The position numbers were made by a program, and so were the translations under genes. The notes under the pieces were generated by a model. The model had not been told where the DNA came from, did not search any database, and saw only the letters and a list, made by a program, of their open reading frames with translations. Shown in pieces: positions 1 to 7,748 of a DNA stretch of 64,000 bases. Origin of the DNA: an uncultured Bacteroidales bacterium (GTDB lineage Bacteria > Bacteroidota > Bacteroidia > Bacteroidales > UBA932); NCBI GenBank assembly GCA_944326245.1, contig CALVDF010000003.1, forward strand, positions 62,001 through 126,000. The letters run 5' to 3'. Numbering within the stretch: the first letter of the stretch is position 1; every line of letters begins with the position of its first letter.

Positions 1-139
1 CGGCCGTGTGAAGGACCTTCCCGGTGTACGTTACCACATCCTTAGGGGCGCTTTGGATACAGCTGGTGTAGAGGGACGTACTCAGAGCCGTTCACTCTAC
101 GGAGCCAAGAGACCGAAGAAGACAGCCGCTAAGAAGTAA
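1..139 (+). CDS. rpsL: 30S ribosomal protein S12, C-terminal part (5' end outside window)
   Basis: The first 45 codons read in frame from base 2 to a TAA at 137-139 and give the conserved S12 C-terminus ([12 protein letters not shown] near the start, then the basic tail ending [10 protein letters not shown]). S12 sits in the small-subunit decoding centre. Only the last third of the protein is present. The gene leads rpsG by 32 bases and belongs to the str operon rpsL-rpsG-fusA, which supports the call. Confidence 0.95.
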   Translation, partial: GRVKDLPGVRYHILRGALDTAGVEGRTQSRSLYGAKRPKKTAAKK

Positions 140-171
140 ACATTTATTAATTTTTTCTAAAGTATCAAAAA

Positions 172-648
172 ATGAGAAAATCGAAGCCTAAAAAGAGGAT
201 TCTACTTCCTGATCCCAAGTATCATGAAGTTCTGGTCACACAGTTTGTGAACAACCTCATGCTCCAGGGTAAGAAGAGTATCGCGTATTCTATTTTTTAC
301 GACGCCATCGATATGGTGGGCGAGAAGATGAAAGATTCTGACAAGGCTCCTCTCGACATTTGGAAAAAAGCGTTGGAAAACATCACCCCTCAGGTGGAGG
401 TAAAGAGCCGCAGGGTTGGTGGAGCGAACTTCCAAGTTCCGACCGAGGTGCGTCCGGAAAGAAAAGTCTCTCTCGCGATCAAGAATATGATAGTCTTCTC
501 GCGCAAACGTTCCGGTCACTCCATGGCGGAAAAGTTGGCCGCAGAAATTCAGGCAGCTTACAATTGCGAAGGTGCTGCCTACAAGAGAAAAGAAGATATG
601 CACAAGATGGCAGAGGCCAACAAGGCCTTCGCCCATTTCAGATTTTAG
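172..648 (+). CDS. rpsG: 30S ribosomal protein S7
   Basis: A 158-residue protein of normal S7 length. S7 nucleates assembly of the head of the 30S subunit and contacts the 3' major domain of 16S rRNA near the E site. The N-terminal basic segment (MRKSKPKKR), the [16 protein letters not shown] block near residues 84-99 and the C-terminal [20 protein letters not shown] block are typical. It lies between rpsL and fusA with only 17 bases before fusA, so co-transcription is expected. Confidence 0.97.
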   Translation: MRKSKPKKRILLPDPKYHEVLVTQFVNNLMLQGKKSIAYSIFYDAIDMVGEKMKDSDKAPLDIWKKALENITPQVEVKSRRVGGANFQVPTEVRPERKVSLAIKNMIVFSRKRSGHSMAEKLAAEIQAAYNCEGAAYKRKEDMHKMAEANKAFAHFRF

Positions 649-665
649 CGTTTAAAGATTAGCTG

Positions 666-2786
666 ATGGCAAGGGATTTAAAATACACCAGAAATATCGG
701 TATCATGGCTCACATCGATGCCGGAAAGACTACCACGTCTGAGCGTATCCTGTACTACACGGGAAAAACTCATAAGATAGGTGAGGTGCACGACGGAGCT
801 GCTACCATGGACTGGATGGTCCAGGAGCAGGAAAGGGGTATAACCATTACTTCCGCTGCCACCACCGCTTTCTGGCATTACAACGGGGAGACATATCAGA
901 TCAACCTGATCGATACCCCGGGCCACGTGGACTTTACCGTGGAGGTCGAGAGATCTCTGCGCGTACTTGACGGGACCATTGCGACATTCTGCGCAGTAGG
1001 CCGCGTACAGCCTCAGTCTGAGACCGTATGGCGTCAGGCTGACAAGTACCATGTTCCAAAAATCGCCTATGTAAACAAAATGGACCGCGTTGGAGCTGAT
1101 TTCTTCGCAGTCGTGGATGAGATACGTGAAAAGCTGGGAGCCAACCCTGTTCCCATCTGTATCCCTATCGGAGCCGAGGACAAATTTGCCGGCATCGTAG
1201 ACCTGATAGCCATGAAGGCCATCTACTACGACCAGGACAGCAAAGAGCTCGTCAACTACGAGATAAAGGATATTCCGGCCGATCTGCAGTCGGAGGCTGA
1301 GGATTGGAGAAACAGGGTGCTGGAGACTGTCGCCGAGTACGACGACCGTATCCTTCAGAAGTTCTTTGATGATCCGGCCACCATTACCGAAGAGGAAATC
1401 ATCGCTGCCCTCCGCAAGGCTACCATAGAAATGGCAGTCGTGCCCATGTGCTGCGGTTCTTCCTTCAAGAATAAAGGTGTACAGTTCCTTCTGGATGCAG
1501 TCATGAGGTATCTGCCTTCTCCGCTGGATGTTCCGCATGTAGAGGGTATCAACCCCGTAAATGACAAGCCGGAGGAGCGTCATCCCAATGCAAAGGATCC
1601 TTTCTGCGCTCTGGTGTTCAAGATTGCCACAGACCCCTTCGTAGGACGTCTGGCATTCCTCAGGGCATACTCCGGAAGGCTGGATGCAGGTTCATACGTT
1701 CTCAACACCCGTTCAGGCAAGAAGGAGCGTGTGGCCCGTCTGTACCAGATGCACTCCAACAAGCAGAATCCCATCGACTTCGTCGAGGCCGGAGACATCT
1801 GTGCAGCAGTCGGATTCAAGGAACTGCGTACTGGTGATACCATCTGCGATGAGAACCATCCTATAGTTTTGGAATCCATGACATTCCCTGATCCTGTGAT
1901 CGGACTGGCAGTGGAGCCCAAGACTCAGAAGGATCTCGACAAGCTTGGCATTGCCCTCGGCAAGCTGGCTGAGGAGGACCCCACATTCACTGTACGTTCC
2001 GACCATGAAACCGGTCAGACCGTCATCAGCGGTATGGGTGAGCTCCATCTGGAGATCATCGTGGACCGTCTGAAACGTGAATTCGGAGTGGAGATCAATC
2101 AGGGAGCACCTCAGGTCAACTACAAGGAGGCCATCAAGTCTACCGTACAGCATCGTGAGGTATTCAAGAAGCAGACCGGAGGCCGCGGTAAGTTCGCAGA
2201 CATCATCGTCGAGATCGGACCTGCCGACGAAGGAGTTACCGGACTGCAGTTCATCGACCAGGTCAAGGGAGGAAACGTTCCCCGCGAATACATCCCTGCA
2301 GTCGAGAAGGGCTTCAAGTCCGCAATGGCCAACGGTGTACTGGCCGGATTCGAGGTTCCCTCACTCAAGGTTACCCTGCTCGACGGTTCGTTCCACCCCG
2401 TGGACTCCGATGCCCTGTCGTTTGAGATCTGTGCACGTATGGCATTCAGGCATGCGCTGCCCAAAGCTAATCCTATTCTTCTGGAACCTATCATGTCATT
2501 GGAAGTCGTTACTCCCGAGGAGTATATGGGTGATGTCATCGGTGACCTCAACAAGCGCCGCGGACAGATTACCAATATGGACTCGAAGGGCAACGCGAGG
2601 ATCGTCAAGGCCAAAGTGCCTCTTGCAGAGCAGTTCGGCTATGTCACAATCCTCCGTACCATCACTTCGGGACGTGCGACCAGTACTATGGAGTTCTCGC
2701 ATTATGCCGAGCTTCCCGCCAACCTGGCCAAAGAGGTCATCGAAAAGGCAGGCGGAGCCCGCAAGTATGACGAGGATGAAGAATAA
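666..2786 (+). CDS. fusA: Elongation factor G
   Basis: A 706-residue translational GTPase that drives tRNA-mRNA translocation on the ribosome. The G1 loop AHIDAGKTT is at residues 15-23, G2 RGITIT near 56, G3 DTPGH near 84 and G4 NKMD near 138; domains II-V follow at full length, ending in an acidic tail (YDEDEE). It sits between rpsG and rpsJ with short gaps. Length and neighbours point to the main housekeeping EF-G rather than a recycling paralogue. Confidence 0.97.
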   Translation: MARDLKYTRNIGIMAHIDAGKTTTSERILYYTGKTHKIGEVHDGAATMDWMVQEQERGITITSAATTAFWHYNGETYQINLIDTPGHVDFTVEVERSLRVLDGTIATFCAVGRVQPQSETVWRQADKYHVPKIAYVNKMDRVGADFFAVVDEIREKLGANPVPICIPIGAEDKFAGIVDLIAMKAIYYDQDSKELVNYEIKDIPADLQSEAEDWRNRVLETVAEYDDRILQKFFDDPATITEEEIIAALRKATIEMAVVPMCCGSSFKNKGVQFLLDAVMRYLPSPLDVPHVEGINPVNDKPEERHPNAKDPFCALVFKIATDPFVGRLAFLRAYSGRLDAGSYVLNTRSGKKERVARLYQMHSNKQNPIDFVEAGDICAAVGFKELRTGDTICDENHPIVLESMTFPDPVIGLAVEPKTQKDLDKLGIALGKLAEEDPTFTVRSDHETGQTVISGMGELHLEIIVDRLKREFGVEINQGAPQVNYKEAIKSTVQHREVFKKQTGGRGKFADIIVEIGPADEGVTGLQFIDQVKGGNVPREYIPAVEKGFKSAMANGVLAGFEVPSLKVTLLDGSFHPVDSDALSFEICARMAFRHALPKANPILLEPIMSLEVVTPEEYMGDVIGDLNKRRGQITNMDSKGNARIVKAKVPLAEQFGYVTILRTITSGRATSTMEFSHYAELPANLAKEVIEKAGGARKYDEDEE

Positions 2787-2806
2787 CCAGATTAAAACAA
2801 CTAGCA

Positions 2807-3112
2807 ATGAGTCAAAAAATAAGAATAAAACTGAAATCTTTCGATCATGCCCTCGTGGACAAGTCCGCAGACAAGATCGTGAAAACGGTGAAGGCTACCG
2901 GTGCTGTCGTGAATGGTCCTATACCTCTTCCTACAGACAAGAAGATATTCACCGTCAACCGTTCGACCTTTGTCAACAAGAAGTCGCGCGAGCAGTTCGA
3001 GCTTAATTCGTACCGTCGTCTCCTCGACATCTACAGCTCGACGCCCAGCACAGTGGATGCTCTGATGAAACTTGAGCTCCCTAGCGGTGTAGAAGTTGAA
3101 ATCAAAGTTTGA
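2807..3112 (+). CDS. rpsJ: 30S ribosomal protein S10
   Basis: A 101-residue S10, starting [20 protein letters not shown], the conserved N-terminus. S10 is part of the 30S head and, as NusE, takes part in antitermination. It follows fusA by 20 bases. In many Bacteroidales the S10 operon continues directly with rplC; here the gene is followed by a tRNA and then by unrelated genes. Its stop codon overlaps the -33 element of the tRNA promoter. Confidence 0.97.
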   Translation: MSQKIRIKLKSFDHALVDKSADKIVKTVKATGAVVNGPIPLPTDKKIFTVNRSTFVNKKSREQFELNSYRRLLDIYSSTPSTVDALMKLELPSGVEVEIKV

Positions 3113-3138
3113 TGTTAAAAAAAAAAACACTATCTTTG
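3108..3138 (+). promoter_or_regulatory. Bacteroidetes-type promoter of the CAU tRNA
   Basis: TTTG at 3108-3111, a 19-base spacer and TATCTTTG at 3131-3138 match the Bacteroidetes sigma-ABfr consensus (TTTG and TAnnTTTG) exactly. The -33 element overlaps the rpsJ stop codon. The -7 element lies inside the left arm of an 11-bp perfect inverted repeat (3128-3138 with 3150-3160). Confidence 0.75.
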
Positions 3139-3164
3139 CAGCTCTGATTCAAAGATAGTGATTA

Positions 3165-3239
3165 GGACCCGTAGCTCAGTCGGTTAGTAGCACCTGACTC
3201 ATAATCAGGGGGTCGCTGGTTCAAGCCCAGCCGGGTCCA
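3165..3239 (+). tRNA. tRNA with anticodon CAU, probably elongator tRNA-Met (tRNA-Ile2 not excluded)
   Basis: The cloverleaf reads: acceptor GGACCCG (3165-3171) with CGGGTCC (3232-3238), discriminator A at 3239, anticodon stem CCTGA/TCAGG with loop CTCATAA (anticodon CAT at 3200-3202), and T arm GCTGG/CCAGC. CCA is not encoded. The D arm is slightly irregular: GCTC faces TAGC, leaving a C-U mismatch at its inner pair and a 10-base loop. Without an initiator-type end mismatch it is not tRNA-fMet; elongator Met and lysidine-modified Ile share this anticodon. Confidence 0.88.
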
Positions 3240-3250
3240 CTTGAAAATAA

Positions 3251-3283
3251 AGCACTTGCAGGAATGCTGCAAGTGCTTTTTCG
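3251..3283 (+). terminator. Intrinsic terminator after the CAU tRNA
   Basis: A perfect 11-bp stem, AGCACTTGCAG (3251-3261) with CTGCAAGTGCT (3267-3277), closes a 5-base loop and runs into a short T tract. It ends the tRNA transcript before the converging barrel-protein gene. Confidence 0.85.
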
Positions 3284-3328
3284 TTTCCCTGTAGCCTGTG
3301 TGAAGGGTTTGCGTCAGCAGTCTACGGC

Positions 3329-4066
3329 TTAGAACTGGAATGACAGCGACACGTGGAAGGGTTTGTTGAGGGTTGTGTTGACATTGTCGATTTCATCTTT
3401 GATGAGTGAGGTAAGTCCCCAGTCCCCGCCGACTTTGAGCTGAAGGAATTTCCAGCGGACACCTGCTCCGACGCCCCACATGAGATTGAAACGGTTCATG
3501 TCCGATTCTTCATACATGTTTATCTTTTCGGAATAGTTCATATCCGCGTCGGATGAATTCAGTTGCATGGAGGCATTGTATGCCATACTGAAATCGAAGC
3601 TCGGACCGGTATATATGAACACGCTGAGATCAGGTATGATCTCGTATCTGTACTGGACCCTGAGAGGAACTGACAGGTTGTGCTCAGTCAGTCCTATTTT
3701 TGAAGAAGCCTCGATGCCTAAAATACTTTCCGAAGTTTTGTAGCTGTCTGCCGAAAGTTCATAGAATATGCCGGTCTGGAGTCCTATGCCGTACTTGAAT
3801 TCCGGAGACCAGGAGAATCCTATCTGCAGGGAGGGGGATGATTTTTTGTTTCTGTTTTTGTCGCTTAACTGGTCAATAATCATCCATGGGTAGTGTTCTC
3901 CGTTGAGGTTCATCTGTTTCATTACCAATCCTACCGATATACCGAACGGGCGGTTGTCGCTGGGTTGGGGGTTGAAAGAAAGTTTGCCGTTGCCTGGGGT
4001 GCTTGCTGACAGTGAGATTGATGCGGCCATAAGAAGTGTAGAGGCCATGACAATAATTTTTTTCAT
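3329..4066 (-). CDS. Outer-membrane beta-barrel protein (PorT/OMP_b-brl-like), function unknown
   Basis: A 245-residue secreted protein. The start MKKIIVMASTLLMAASIS gives a clean signal peptide and is preferred over an upstream in-frame start that would put 17 polar residues in front of it. The rest shows alternating hydrophobic strands and turns, for example YRYEIIPDLSVFIYTGPSFD and GVGAGVRWKFLQLKVGGDWG, and ends in aromatic residue F (SLSFQF), typical of a small outer-membrane barrel. A -7-like TATATTTG is present on the minus strand at 4093-4100. It is monocistronic and convergent with the tRNA unit. No substrate can be inferred. Confidence 0.75.
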   Translation of the reverse strand: MKKIIVMASTLLMAASISLSASTPGNGKLSFNPQPSDNRPFGISVGLVMKQMNLNGEHYPWMIIDQLSDKNRNKKSSPSLQIGFSWSPEFKYGIGLQTGIFYELSADSYKTSESILGIEASSKIGLTEHNLSVPLRVQYRYEIIPDLSVFIYTGPSFDFSMAYNASMQLNSSDADMNYSEKINMYEESDMNRFNLMWGVGAGVRWKFLQLKVGGDWGLTSLIKDEIDNVNTTLNKPFHVSLSFQF

Positions 4067-4151
4067 ATGAAAATGATTTTGGGTTACTTTGACAAATATA
4101 AGAATGATTAATGTCAAGTCCTGTCATTTTCAGGTAAAATTTATCAGGTTA

Positions 4152-4182
4152 TTTGAAAAAAAATGAAAAATCTGTATATTCG
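4152..4182 (+). promoter_or_regulatory. Probable promoter of pruA
   Basis: TTTG (4152-4155), 19-base spacer, TATATTCG (4175-4182, one mismatch to TAnnTTTG). The spacing equals that of the two tRNA promoters in this window. It leaves a leader of roughly 30 bases before the ATG at 4221. Confidence 0.5.
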
Positions 4183-4220
4183 TGGGCAATTGACAAAACA
4201 ACCAAAATATCAGACAAAGT

Positions 4221-5852
4221 ATGAAAAATGCAGTTTTTACTTTTCCCCTGCCGGCCAACGAGCCGGTAAAATCATACCTCAAAGGCTCTCCCGAAAGGGT
4301 GGCACTGGAGGCCGAGCTGAAGAGACAGAGTGGCATCGAGCTGGATATACCCCTTATTATCGGGGGCAAGGAAGTGCGTACGGGCAACACGGGCAAGGTG
4401 GTCATGCCTCATGATCATCATCATGTACTGGCTACATATCACAAGGCCGGTCCGGAAGAGGTGAAGATGGCCATCAAGGCAGCTCTGGATGCTCATGAGG
4501 AGTGGGCTGAGCTGGACTGGACAGTCCGTGCTTCCATTATACTGAAGATAGCTGACCTGCTGGCAGGCAAGTACCGTGCGCTTATCAATGCCGCCTGCAT
4601 GCTGGGCCAGAGCAAGAATTTCTATCAGGCAGAAATCGATTCGGCCTGCGAGACCATAGATTTTCTGCGTTACAACGTGTCCTATGCCTCCAAGATATAC
4701 GGAATCCAGCCCAAAAGCGGAGCTAACCAGATAAACAGCGTGGAGTACCGTCCTCTCGAAGGCTTTATCTTCGCGCTTACCCCGTTCAACTTCTCGTCCA
4801 TCGCTTCCAACCTTTCCATGACCCCTGTGCTGATGGGCAATACGGTGGTATGGAAGCCTTCCACGACGGCTATCCTGTCCAACTACTACCTGATGAAGAT
4901 CTACGAGGAGGCAGGAGTTCCTGCCGGTGTAGTGAACTTCATTCCGGGCAGCGGCGCCGTCATCGGCAAGGAAATCTTCGCCTCGAAGGACCTGGCTGGC
5001 GTGCATTTCACAGGATCCAGCGCTACATTCAATACTCTCTGGAAGCAGGTGGGTGAAAACATCGCAAATTACAGGTCATATCCGCGTCTGGTAGGTGAGA
5101 CGGGTGGAAAGGACTTCATCTTCGTGCATCCTTCGGCAGTTGCCGAGGAGGTGGGTACGGCCGCCTATTGCGGAGCCTTCGAGTATCAGGGTCAGAAATG
5201 CTCGGCCGCATCCCGCATGTATGCGCCCAAGTCACTGTGGCCGGCAATCCTGGAGAAGATCAAGGCTACTGCCGCTCAGGTCAGGATGGGCGACGTATGC
5301 GATCCCTCTAATTTCATCAATGCCGTCATCGACGAGGCTTCTTTCGACAATATCGCTTCGTACATTGACTATGCAGAGGCTTCCAAGGACGCAGAGATCG
5401 TGCTTGGCGGCGGATATGACAAGTCCAAGGGCTATTTCGTGGAGCCTACGGTAATCGTTACCACAGACCCTCATTTCAAGAGTATGGAAGAGGAGATTTT
5501 CGGTCCTGTCCTTACCGTTTATGTATACGAGGATGCAGATGTGGACAAGGCTGTTGAGCTCTGTGACACTACATCACCTTACGGACTTACCGGAGCCATC
5601 TGGGGCCGCGACCGCCTGGCTCTCGAGAAGATATCCCGCAAGCTGAAATACGCTGCCGGCAACTTCTATATCAACGACAAGCCCACTGGAGCCGTTGTAG
5701 GTATGCAGCCGTTCGGCGGTGCCCGTGCTTCCGGTACCAATGACAAGGCCGGCGGCGAGTTCAACCTCATCCGCTGGGTGCTGCCGCGTGCGGTGAAGGA
5801 GACGCTGGTGCCTCCCACCGACCATCGCTACACCTACATGAAAGAGGAGTAA
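4221..5852 (+). CDS. pruA: L-glutamate gamma-semialdehyde dehydrogenase (1-pyrroline-5-carboxylate dehydrogenase)
   Basis: A 543-residue aldehyde dehydrogenase of the P5CDH subfamily, oxidising glutamate semialdehyde to glutamate with NAD+, the second step of proline (and ornithine) breakdown. The subfamily signature GETGGKDF lies near residue 292 and the catalytic cysteine is C327 in YQGQKCSAAS. The cofactor region (LTPFNFSS, VVWKPST) and the C-terminal FGGARASGTNDKAGG block are intact. The length is typical of the single-domain enzyme. No proline dehydrogenase is adjacent. It has its own promoter and a terminator downstream. Confidence 0.93.
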   Translation: MKNAVFTFPLPANEPVKSYLKGSPERVALEAELKRQSGIELDIPLIIGGKEVRTGNTGKVVMPHDHHHVLATYHKAGPEEVKMAIKAALDAHEEWAELDWTVRASIILKIADLLAGKYRALINAACMLGQSKNFYQAEIDSACETIDFLRYNVSYASKIYGIQPKSGANQINSVEYRPLEGFIFALTPFNFSSIASNLSMTPVLMGNTVVWKPSTTAILSNYYLMKIYEEAGVPAGVVNFIPGSGAVIGKEIFASKDLAGVHFTGSSATFNTLWKQVGENIANYRSYPRLVGETGGKDFIFVHPSAVAEEVGTAAYCGAFEYQGQKCSAASRMYAPKSLWPAILEKIKATAAQVRMGDVCDPSNFINAVIDEASFDNIASYIDYAEASKDAEIVLGGGYDKSKGYFVEPTVIVTTDPHFKSMEEEIFGPVLTVYVYEDADVDKAVELCDTTSPYGLTGAIWGRDRLALEKISRKLKYAAGNFYINDKPTGAVVGMQPFGGARASGTNDKAGGEFNLIRWVLPRAVKETLVPPTDHRYTYMKEE

Positions 5853-6000
5853 CGGAGCGTCATAGCGGGCAGACTGCTGCGTTGTCTTCGGCTCATGGCT
5901 CAGTCACTTACGCGCAGTAAGCTCCTTCGCCAGGAACCTCGACGCCTTGCATTCTACCCACTCTGACACACCGTTAGGGAGAATAAGTGGGTAAATAAGA
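5853..6000. other. Intergenic element with internal symmetry, unassigned
   Basis: About 150 bases after pruA hold no gene. The stretch reads as a structured non-coding element: a CTTAC/GTAAG stem with a GCGCA loop (5907-5921) at its centre, flanked by GC-rich arms. It resembles intergenic sequences I believe I have seen at gene ends in distant bacteria, but I cannot verify this. It could be an extended 3' UTR, a dispersed repeat or a small RNA. Confidence 0.3.
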
Positions 6001-6037
6001 ATCCCCGTCACGAAAAGCAAATGTGACGGGGATTTTT
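6001..6037 (+). terminator. Intrinsic terminator between pruA and parE (possibly bidirectional)
   Basis: A perfect 11-bp stem ATCCCCGTCAC (6001-6011) / GTGACGGGGAT (6023-6033), 11-base loop, T tract 6033-6037. The opposite side is A-rich, so it may also end the minus-strand parDE transcript that stops at 6040. Confidence 0.85.
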
Positions 6038-6039
6038 GT

Positions 6040-6339
6040 TTATCTGAACCGCTGCCGCACATCCATCCGTTCGTGCAGGATGCGGATTATTGTTACGTCT
6101 CCGCTTTCGGAAATAGTGTGGAATATGATGTGACGGCCTGTTTTAAGTCCGAGCAGACCGGGCATGATGTCATCGTAGTGCCGGCATATATCCGGGCCCG
6201 GTTCAGTGAGGCTGCCGCATGCGTTCATGAGCATGTTGTAGTATCTTTCAGCCTGCTGCACTGACCATGTCCGTACAGTATAGTTCCAGATGGACGTGAG
6301 GTCGCCGACTGCCTTGTTGGTGAAGCGGAGCTTACTCAT
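6040..6339 (-). CDS. parE: RelE/ParE-family toxin
   Basis: A 99-residue protein with the ParE/RelE fold pattern: helix pair at the N-terminus (MSKLRFTNKAVGDLTSIWNY), then GLKTGRHIIFH and the strand TIIRILHERMDVRQRF. ParE-type toxins act on DNA gyrase, RelE-type on ribosome-bound mRNA; the ParD-like partner favours ParE. It overlaps the upstream antitoxin gene by 8 bases, the usual coupling for such pairs. The target cannot be decided from sequence alone. Confidence 0.85.
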   Translation of the reverse strand: MSKLRFTNKAVGDLTSIWNYTVRTWSVQQAERYYNMLMNACGSLTEPGPDICRHYDDIMPGLLGLKTGRHIIFHTISESGDVTIIRILHERMDVRQRFR

Positions 6340-6577
6340 CGGGCAGTCCTGTTTTCAGTCTGGAGAGGTGTGCGACAGGGTCGAAGTTGGTGGCGATGCC
6401 GCTGTTCAGACCATCATCGATGGCACGTCTGAGTGCATTGACGCGCAGTTCCTCCTCCTCGAGAAGGCGCAGCCCGGCGCGGACCATCTCACTGGCGCTG
6501 CCGTAGCGTCCCTCTTCTATGGAGACCTGAATGAAATTGTCAAAATGAGGGCCAAGGGCCACTGATGTATTTTTCAT
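6332..6577 (-). CDS. parD: ParD-like ribbon-helix-helix antitoxin
   Basis: An 81-residue protein with a short N-terminal beta strand and two helices (VALGPHFDNFIQVSIEEGRY, then SASEMVRAGLRLLEEEE), the pattern of type II ParD/CopG antitoxins. The C-terminal half should wrap the toxin. It is the first gene of the pair and has an AAAAGG Shine-Dalgarno-like sequence in front. A perfect 17-bp palindrome 23 bases upstream of the start is a likely autoregulatory operator. Confidence 0.85.
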   Translation of the reverse strand: MKNTSVALGPHFDNFIQVSIEEGRYGSASEMVRAGLRLLEEEELRVNALRRAIDDGLNSGIATNFDPVAHLSRLKTGLPDE

Positions 6578-6599
6578 CCTTTTCTAAATTTTCTGCAAG

Positions 6600-6616
6600 T
6601 TACCAAATTTTGGTAA
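6600..6616 (-). promoter_or_regulatory. Candidate parDE operator
   Basis: TTACCAAA-T-TTTGGTAA is a perfect 17-bp palindrome just upstream of the antitoxin gene. A partial half-site (CCAAAATTT) follows at 6621-6629. Ribbon-helix-helix antitoxins generally repress their own promoter through such palindromes. Confidence 0.6.
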
Positions 6617-6627
6617 TATGCCAAAAT

Positions 6628-6987
6628 TTATTTTACACGGGCGCTGATATCATGGCGGGAACTGCGGCGGTCGTGCAGGAGGCCGGCGAGGGCAAGGAGA
6701 AAGACGGCGAGGGCAATGCCGGTGACGGGTCCGGCGGGGGTGGTCAGGGCCGAATGCAGGAGGGCGGAGAGCCTCGAGAGGAAGTCTGAGACGGGACCAA
6801 TCAGCAAACTCAGGTCAATGCCGTAGCGGCGGAGGATGATGACGGCTGCGGCGATGACGGCGGCTCCGCCGAGGATGCCGCCGGCGACGGCTGCGGCGCG
6901 TGCCCTGCGAGCTGCGGCTCTCTCCCGTACCTCGATTCTCTGCATCACTCTGTCGGTGAAGTCTTCCGGTAATCTGATATTGTCCAT
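6628..6987 (-). CDS. Small membrane protein, possible anti-sigma factor or sigma-operon partner
   Basis: A 119-residue protein: a charged, helical N-terminus (MDNIRLPEDFTDRVMQRIEVRERAAARR), then two hydrophobic segments near residues 32-54 and 83-104. It starts 29 bases after the ECF sigma gene on the same strand. Membrane proteins in this position often hold the sigma factor inactive, and the short N-terminal cytosolic part would fit, but no zinc-binding or DUF4880-like anti-sigma motif is seen. Function is inferred from position only. Confidence 0.6.
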   Translation of the reverse strand: MDNIRLPEDFTDRVMQRIEVRERAAARRARAAAVAGGILGGAAVIAAAVIILRRYGIDLSLLIGPVSDFLSRLSALLHSALTTPAGPVTGIALAVFLLALAGLLHDRRSSRHDISARVK

Positions 6988-7016
6988 GGTGTCCTCCTGT
7001 ATTGTGGTTTTCTTGT

Positions 7017-7592
7017 TTATCTATCCGTTTCCTTGTTACCTTTCACCTTGCCGGCCAATCGGTTACGGCAGCGGTAGAGTTTTACCTTGACATTTGCCGG
7101 TGTCAGCCCGGTGATGCCGGCGAGGTCCGCGATACTCCTGCCCTGTTCGTAGAAAGCGGCTATCAGGAACCTGTCCTGCGGCTCGAGTTCTGCGACCGCC
7201 TTTTCCAATGCTTCATATTGCTTCTCGCGCAGTTCTTTCATTTCCGTGTCCTCACCGCTCTCAAGCAGCGAAGCGCTCTGCCGAAGTTCCTCTTCACTGA
7301 ATTTTTCCCGGTTCACCGTCAGTTTTTTCTTCCTCAGGGACGAGACTGCCAGGCGGTATGCTATGCTGTAGAGCCATGTGGATATGGAGCTGTCGCCCCT
7401 GAATTGCCCCAGGGAGAAATAAGCTTTGACAAATGTCTCCTGTGCCAGGTCTTCCGCATCTTCCCTGCTGCCTGTCATCCTGTAGAGTACTGAGAAAATC
7501 ATGCCGCCGTGGCTGTCCACCACCTGCCGGAAAAGATTCTTGTCCCCTTCCTTTATCTTAAAGATCAGTGCTGTCTCTTCGGCTCGTGTCAT
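7017..7592 (-). CDS. ECF-type RNA polymerase sigma factor
   Basis: A 191-residue sigma-70 family protein with only regions 2 and 4. Region 2 contains MTGSREDAEDLAQETFVKAY and the FRGDSSISTWLYSIAYRLA block; region 4 contains LEPQDRFLIAAFYEQGRSIAD and the recognition helix around TPANVKVKLYRCRNRL. The gene is divergent from a small membrane protein across a 156-base spacer with two oppositely oriented copies of the same bipartite sequence, suggesting that the sigma factor transcribes itself and the divergent gene. A candidate anti-sigma gene follows. Confidence 0.93.
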   Translation of the reverse strand: MTRAEETALIFKIKEGDKNLFRQVVDSHGGMIFSVLYRMTGSREDAEDLAQETFVKAYFSLGQFRGDSSISTWLYSIAYRLAVSSLRKKKLTVNREKFSEEELRQSASLLESGEDTEMKELREKQYEALEKAVAELEPQDRFLIAAFYEQGRSIADLAGITGLTPANVKVKLYRCRNRLAGKVKGNKETDR

Positions 7593-7621
7593 AAGTCATG
7601 ATTCCCTGTATTCGTGTATAG

Positions 7622-7647
7622 GACGCATGCAAAAGTAAAAGGTTACA
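7622..7647 (-). promoter_or_regulatory. Predicted ECF promoter of the sigma gene
   Basis: On the minus strand TGTAACCTTT (7638-7647) is followed after 11 bases by GCGTC (7622-7626). The AAC-containing -35 and CGTC-type -10 with about 16 bases between the cores fit ECF promoters. The same pair occurs on the plus strand at 7682-7706. Confidence 0.65.
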
Positions 7648-7681
7648 CGGAAAGCAAAAAATAAAAATTGTCCGGCAAAAG

Positions 7682-7706
7682 TGTAACCTTTCCGGACAGA
7701 TGCGTC
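7682..7706 (+). promoter_or_regulatory. Predicted ECF promoter of the divergent membrane-protein gene
   Basis: TGTAACCTTT (7682-7691), 10 bases, GCGTC (7702-7706): the mirror image of the minus-strand site. The two -35 elements form an 11-bp inverted repeat (7638-7648 with 7681-7691). TGTCCGG/CCGGACA (7669-7675 and 7692-7698) adds a second, overlapping inverted repeat. Confidence 0.65.
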
Positions 7707-7748
7707 AAAGATGCAAACGGAACATCAACAACATTAAAATTTGGGATT

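Noticed and set aside
678..1583. 301-codon open frame antisense to fusA
   Set aside because: It is the shadow of the strong codon bias of EF-G; no homology or start context.
3128..3160. Minus-strand terminator in front of the CAU tRNA
   Set aside because: The hairpin plus T tract would suit a minus-strand transcript, but no minus-strand gene ends there without crossing the tRNA; the promoter reading of the same bases fits better. Kept only as an observation.
7622..7706. Bacteroidetes housekeeping promoter for the sigma gene
   Set aside because: No TAnnTTTG octamer is placed correctly; the mirrored TGTAACCTTT/GCGTC pairs explain the region better.
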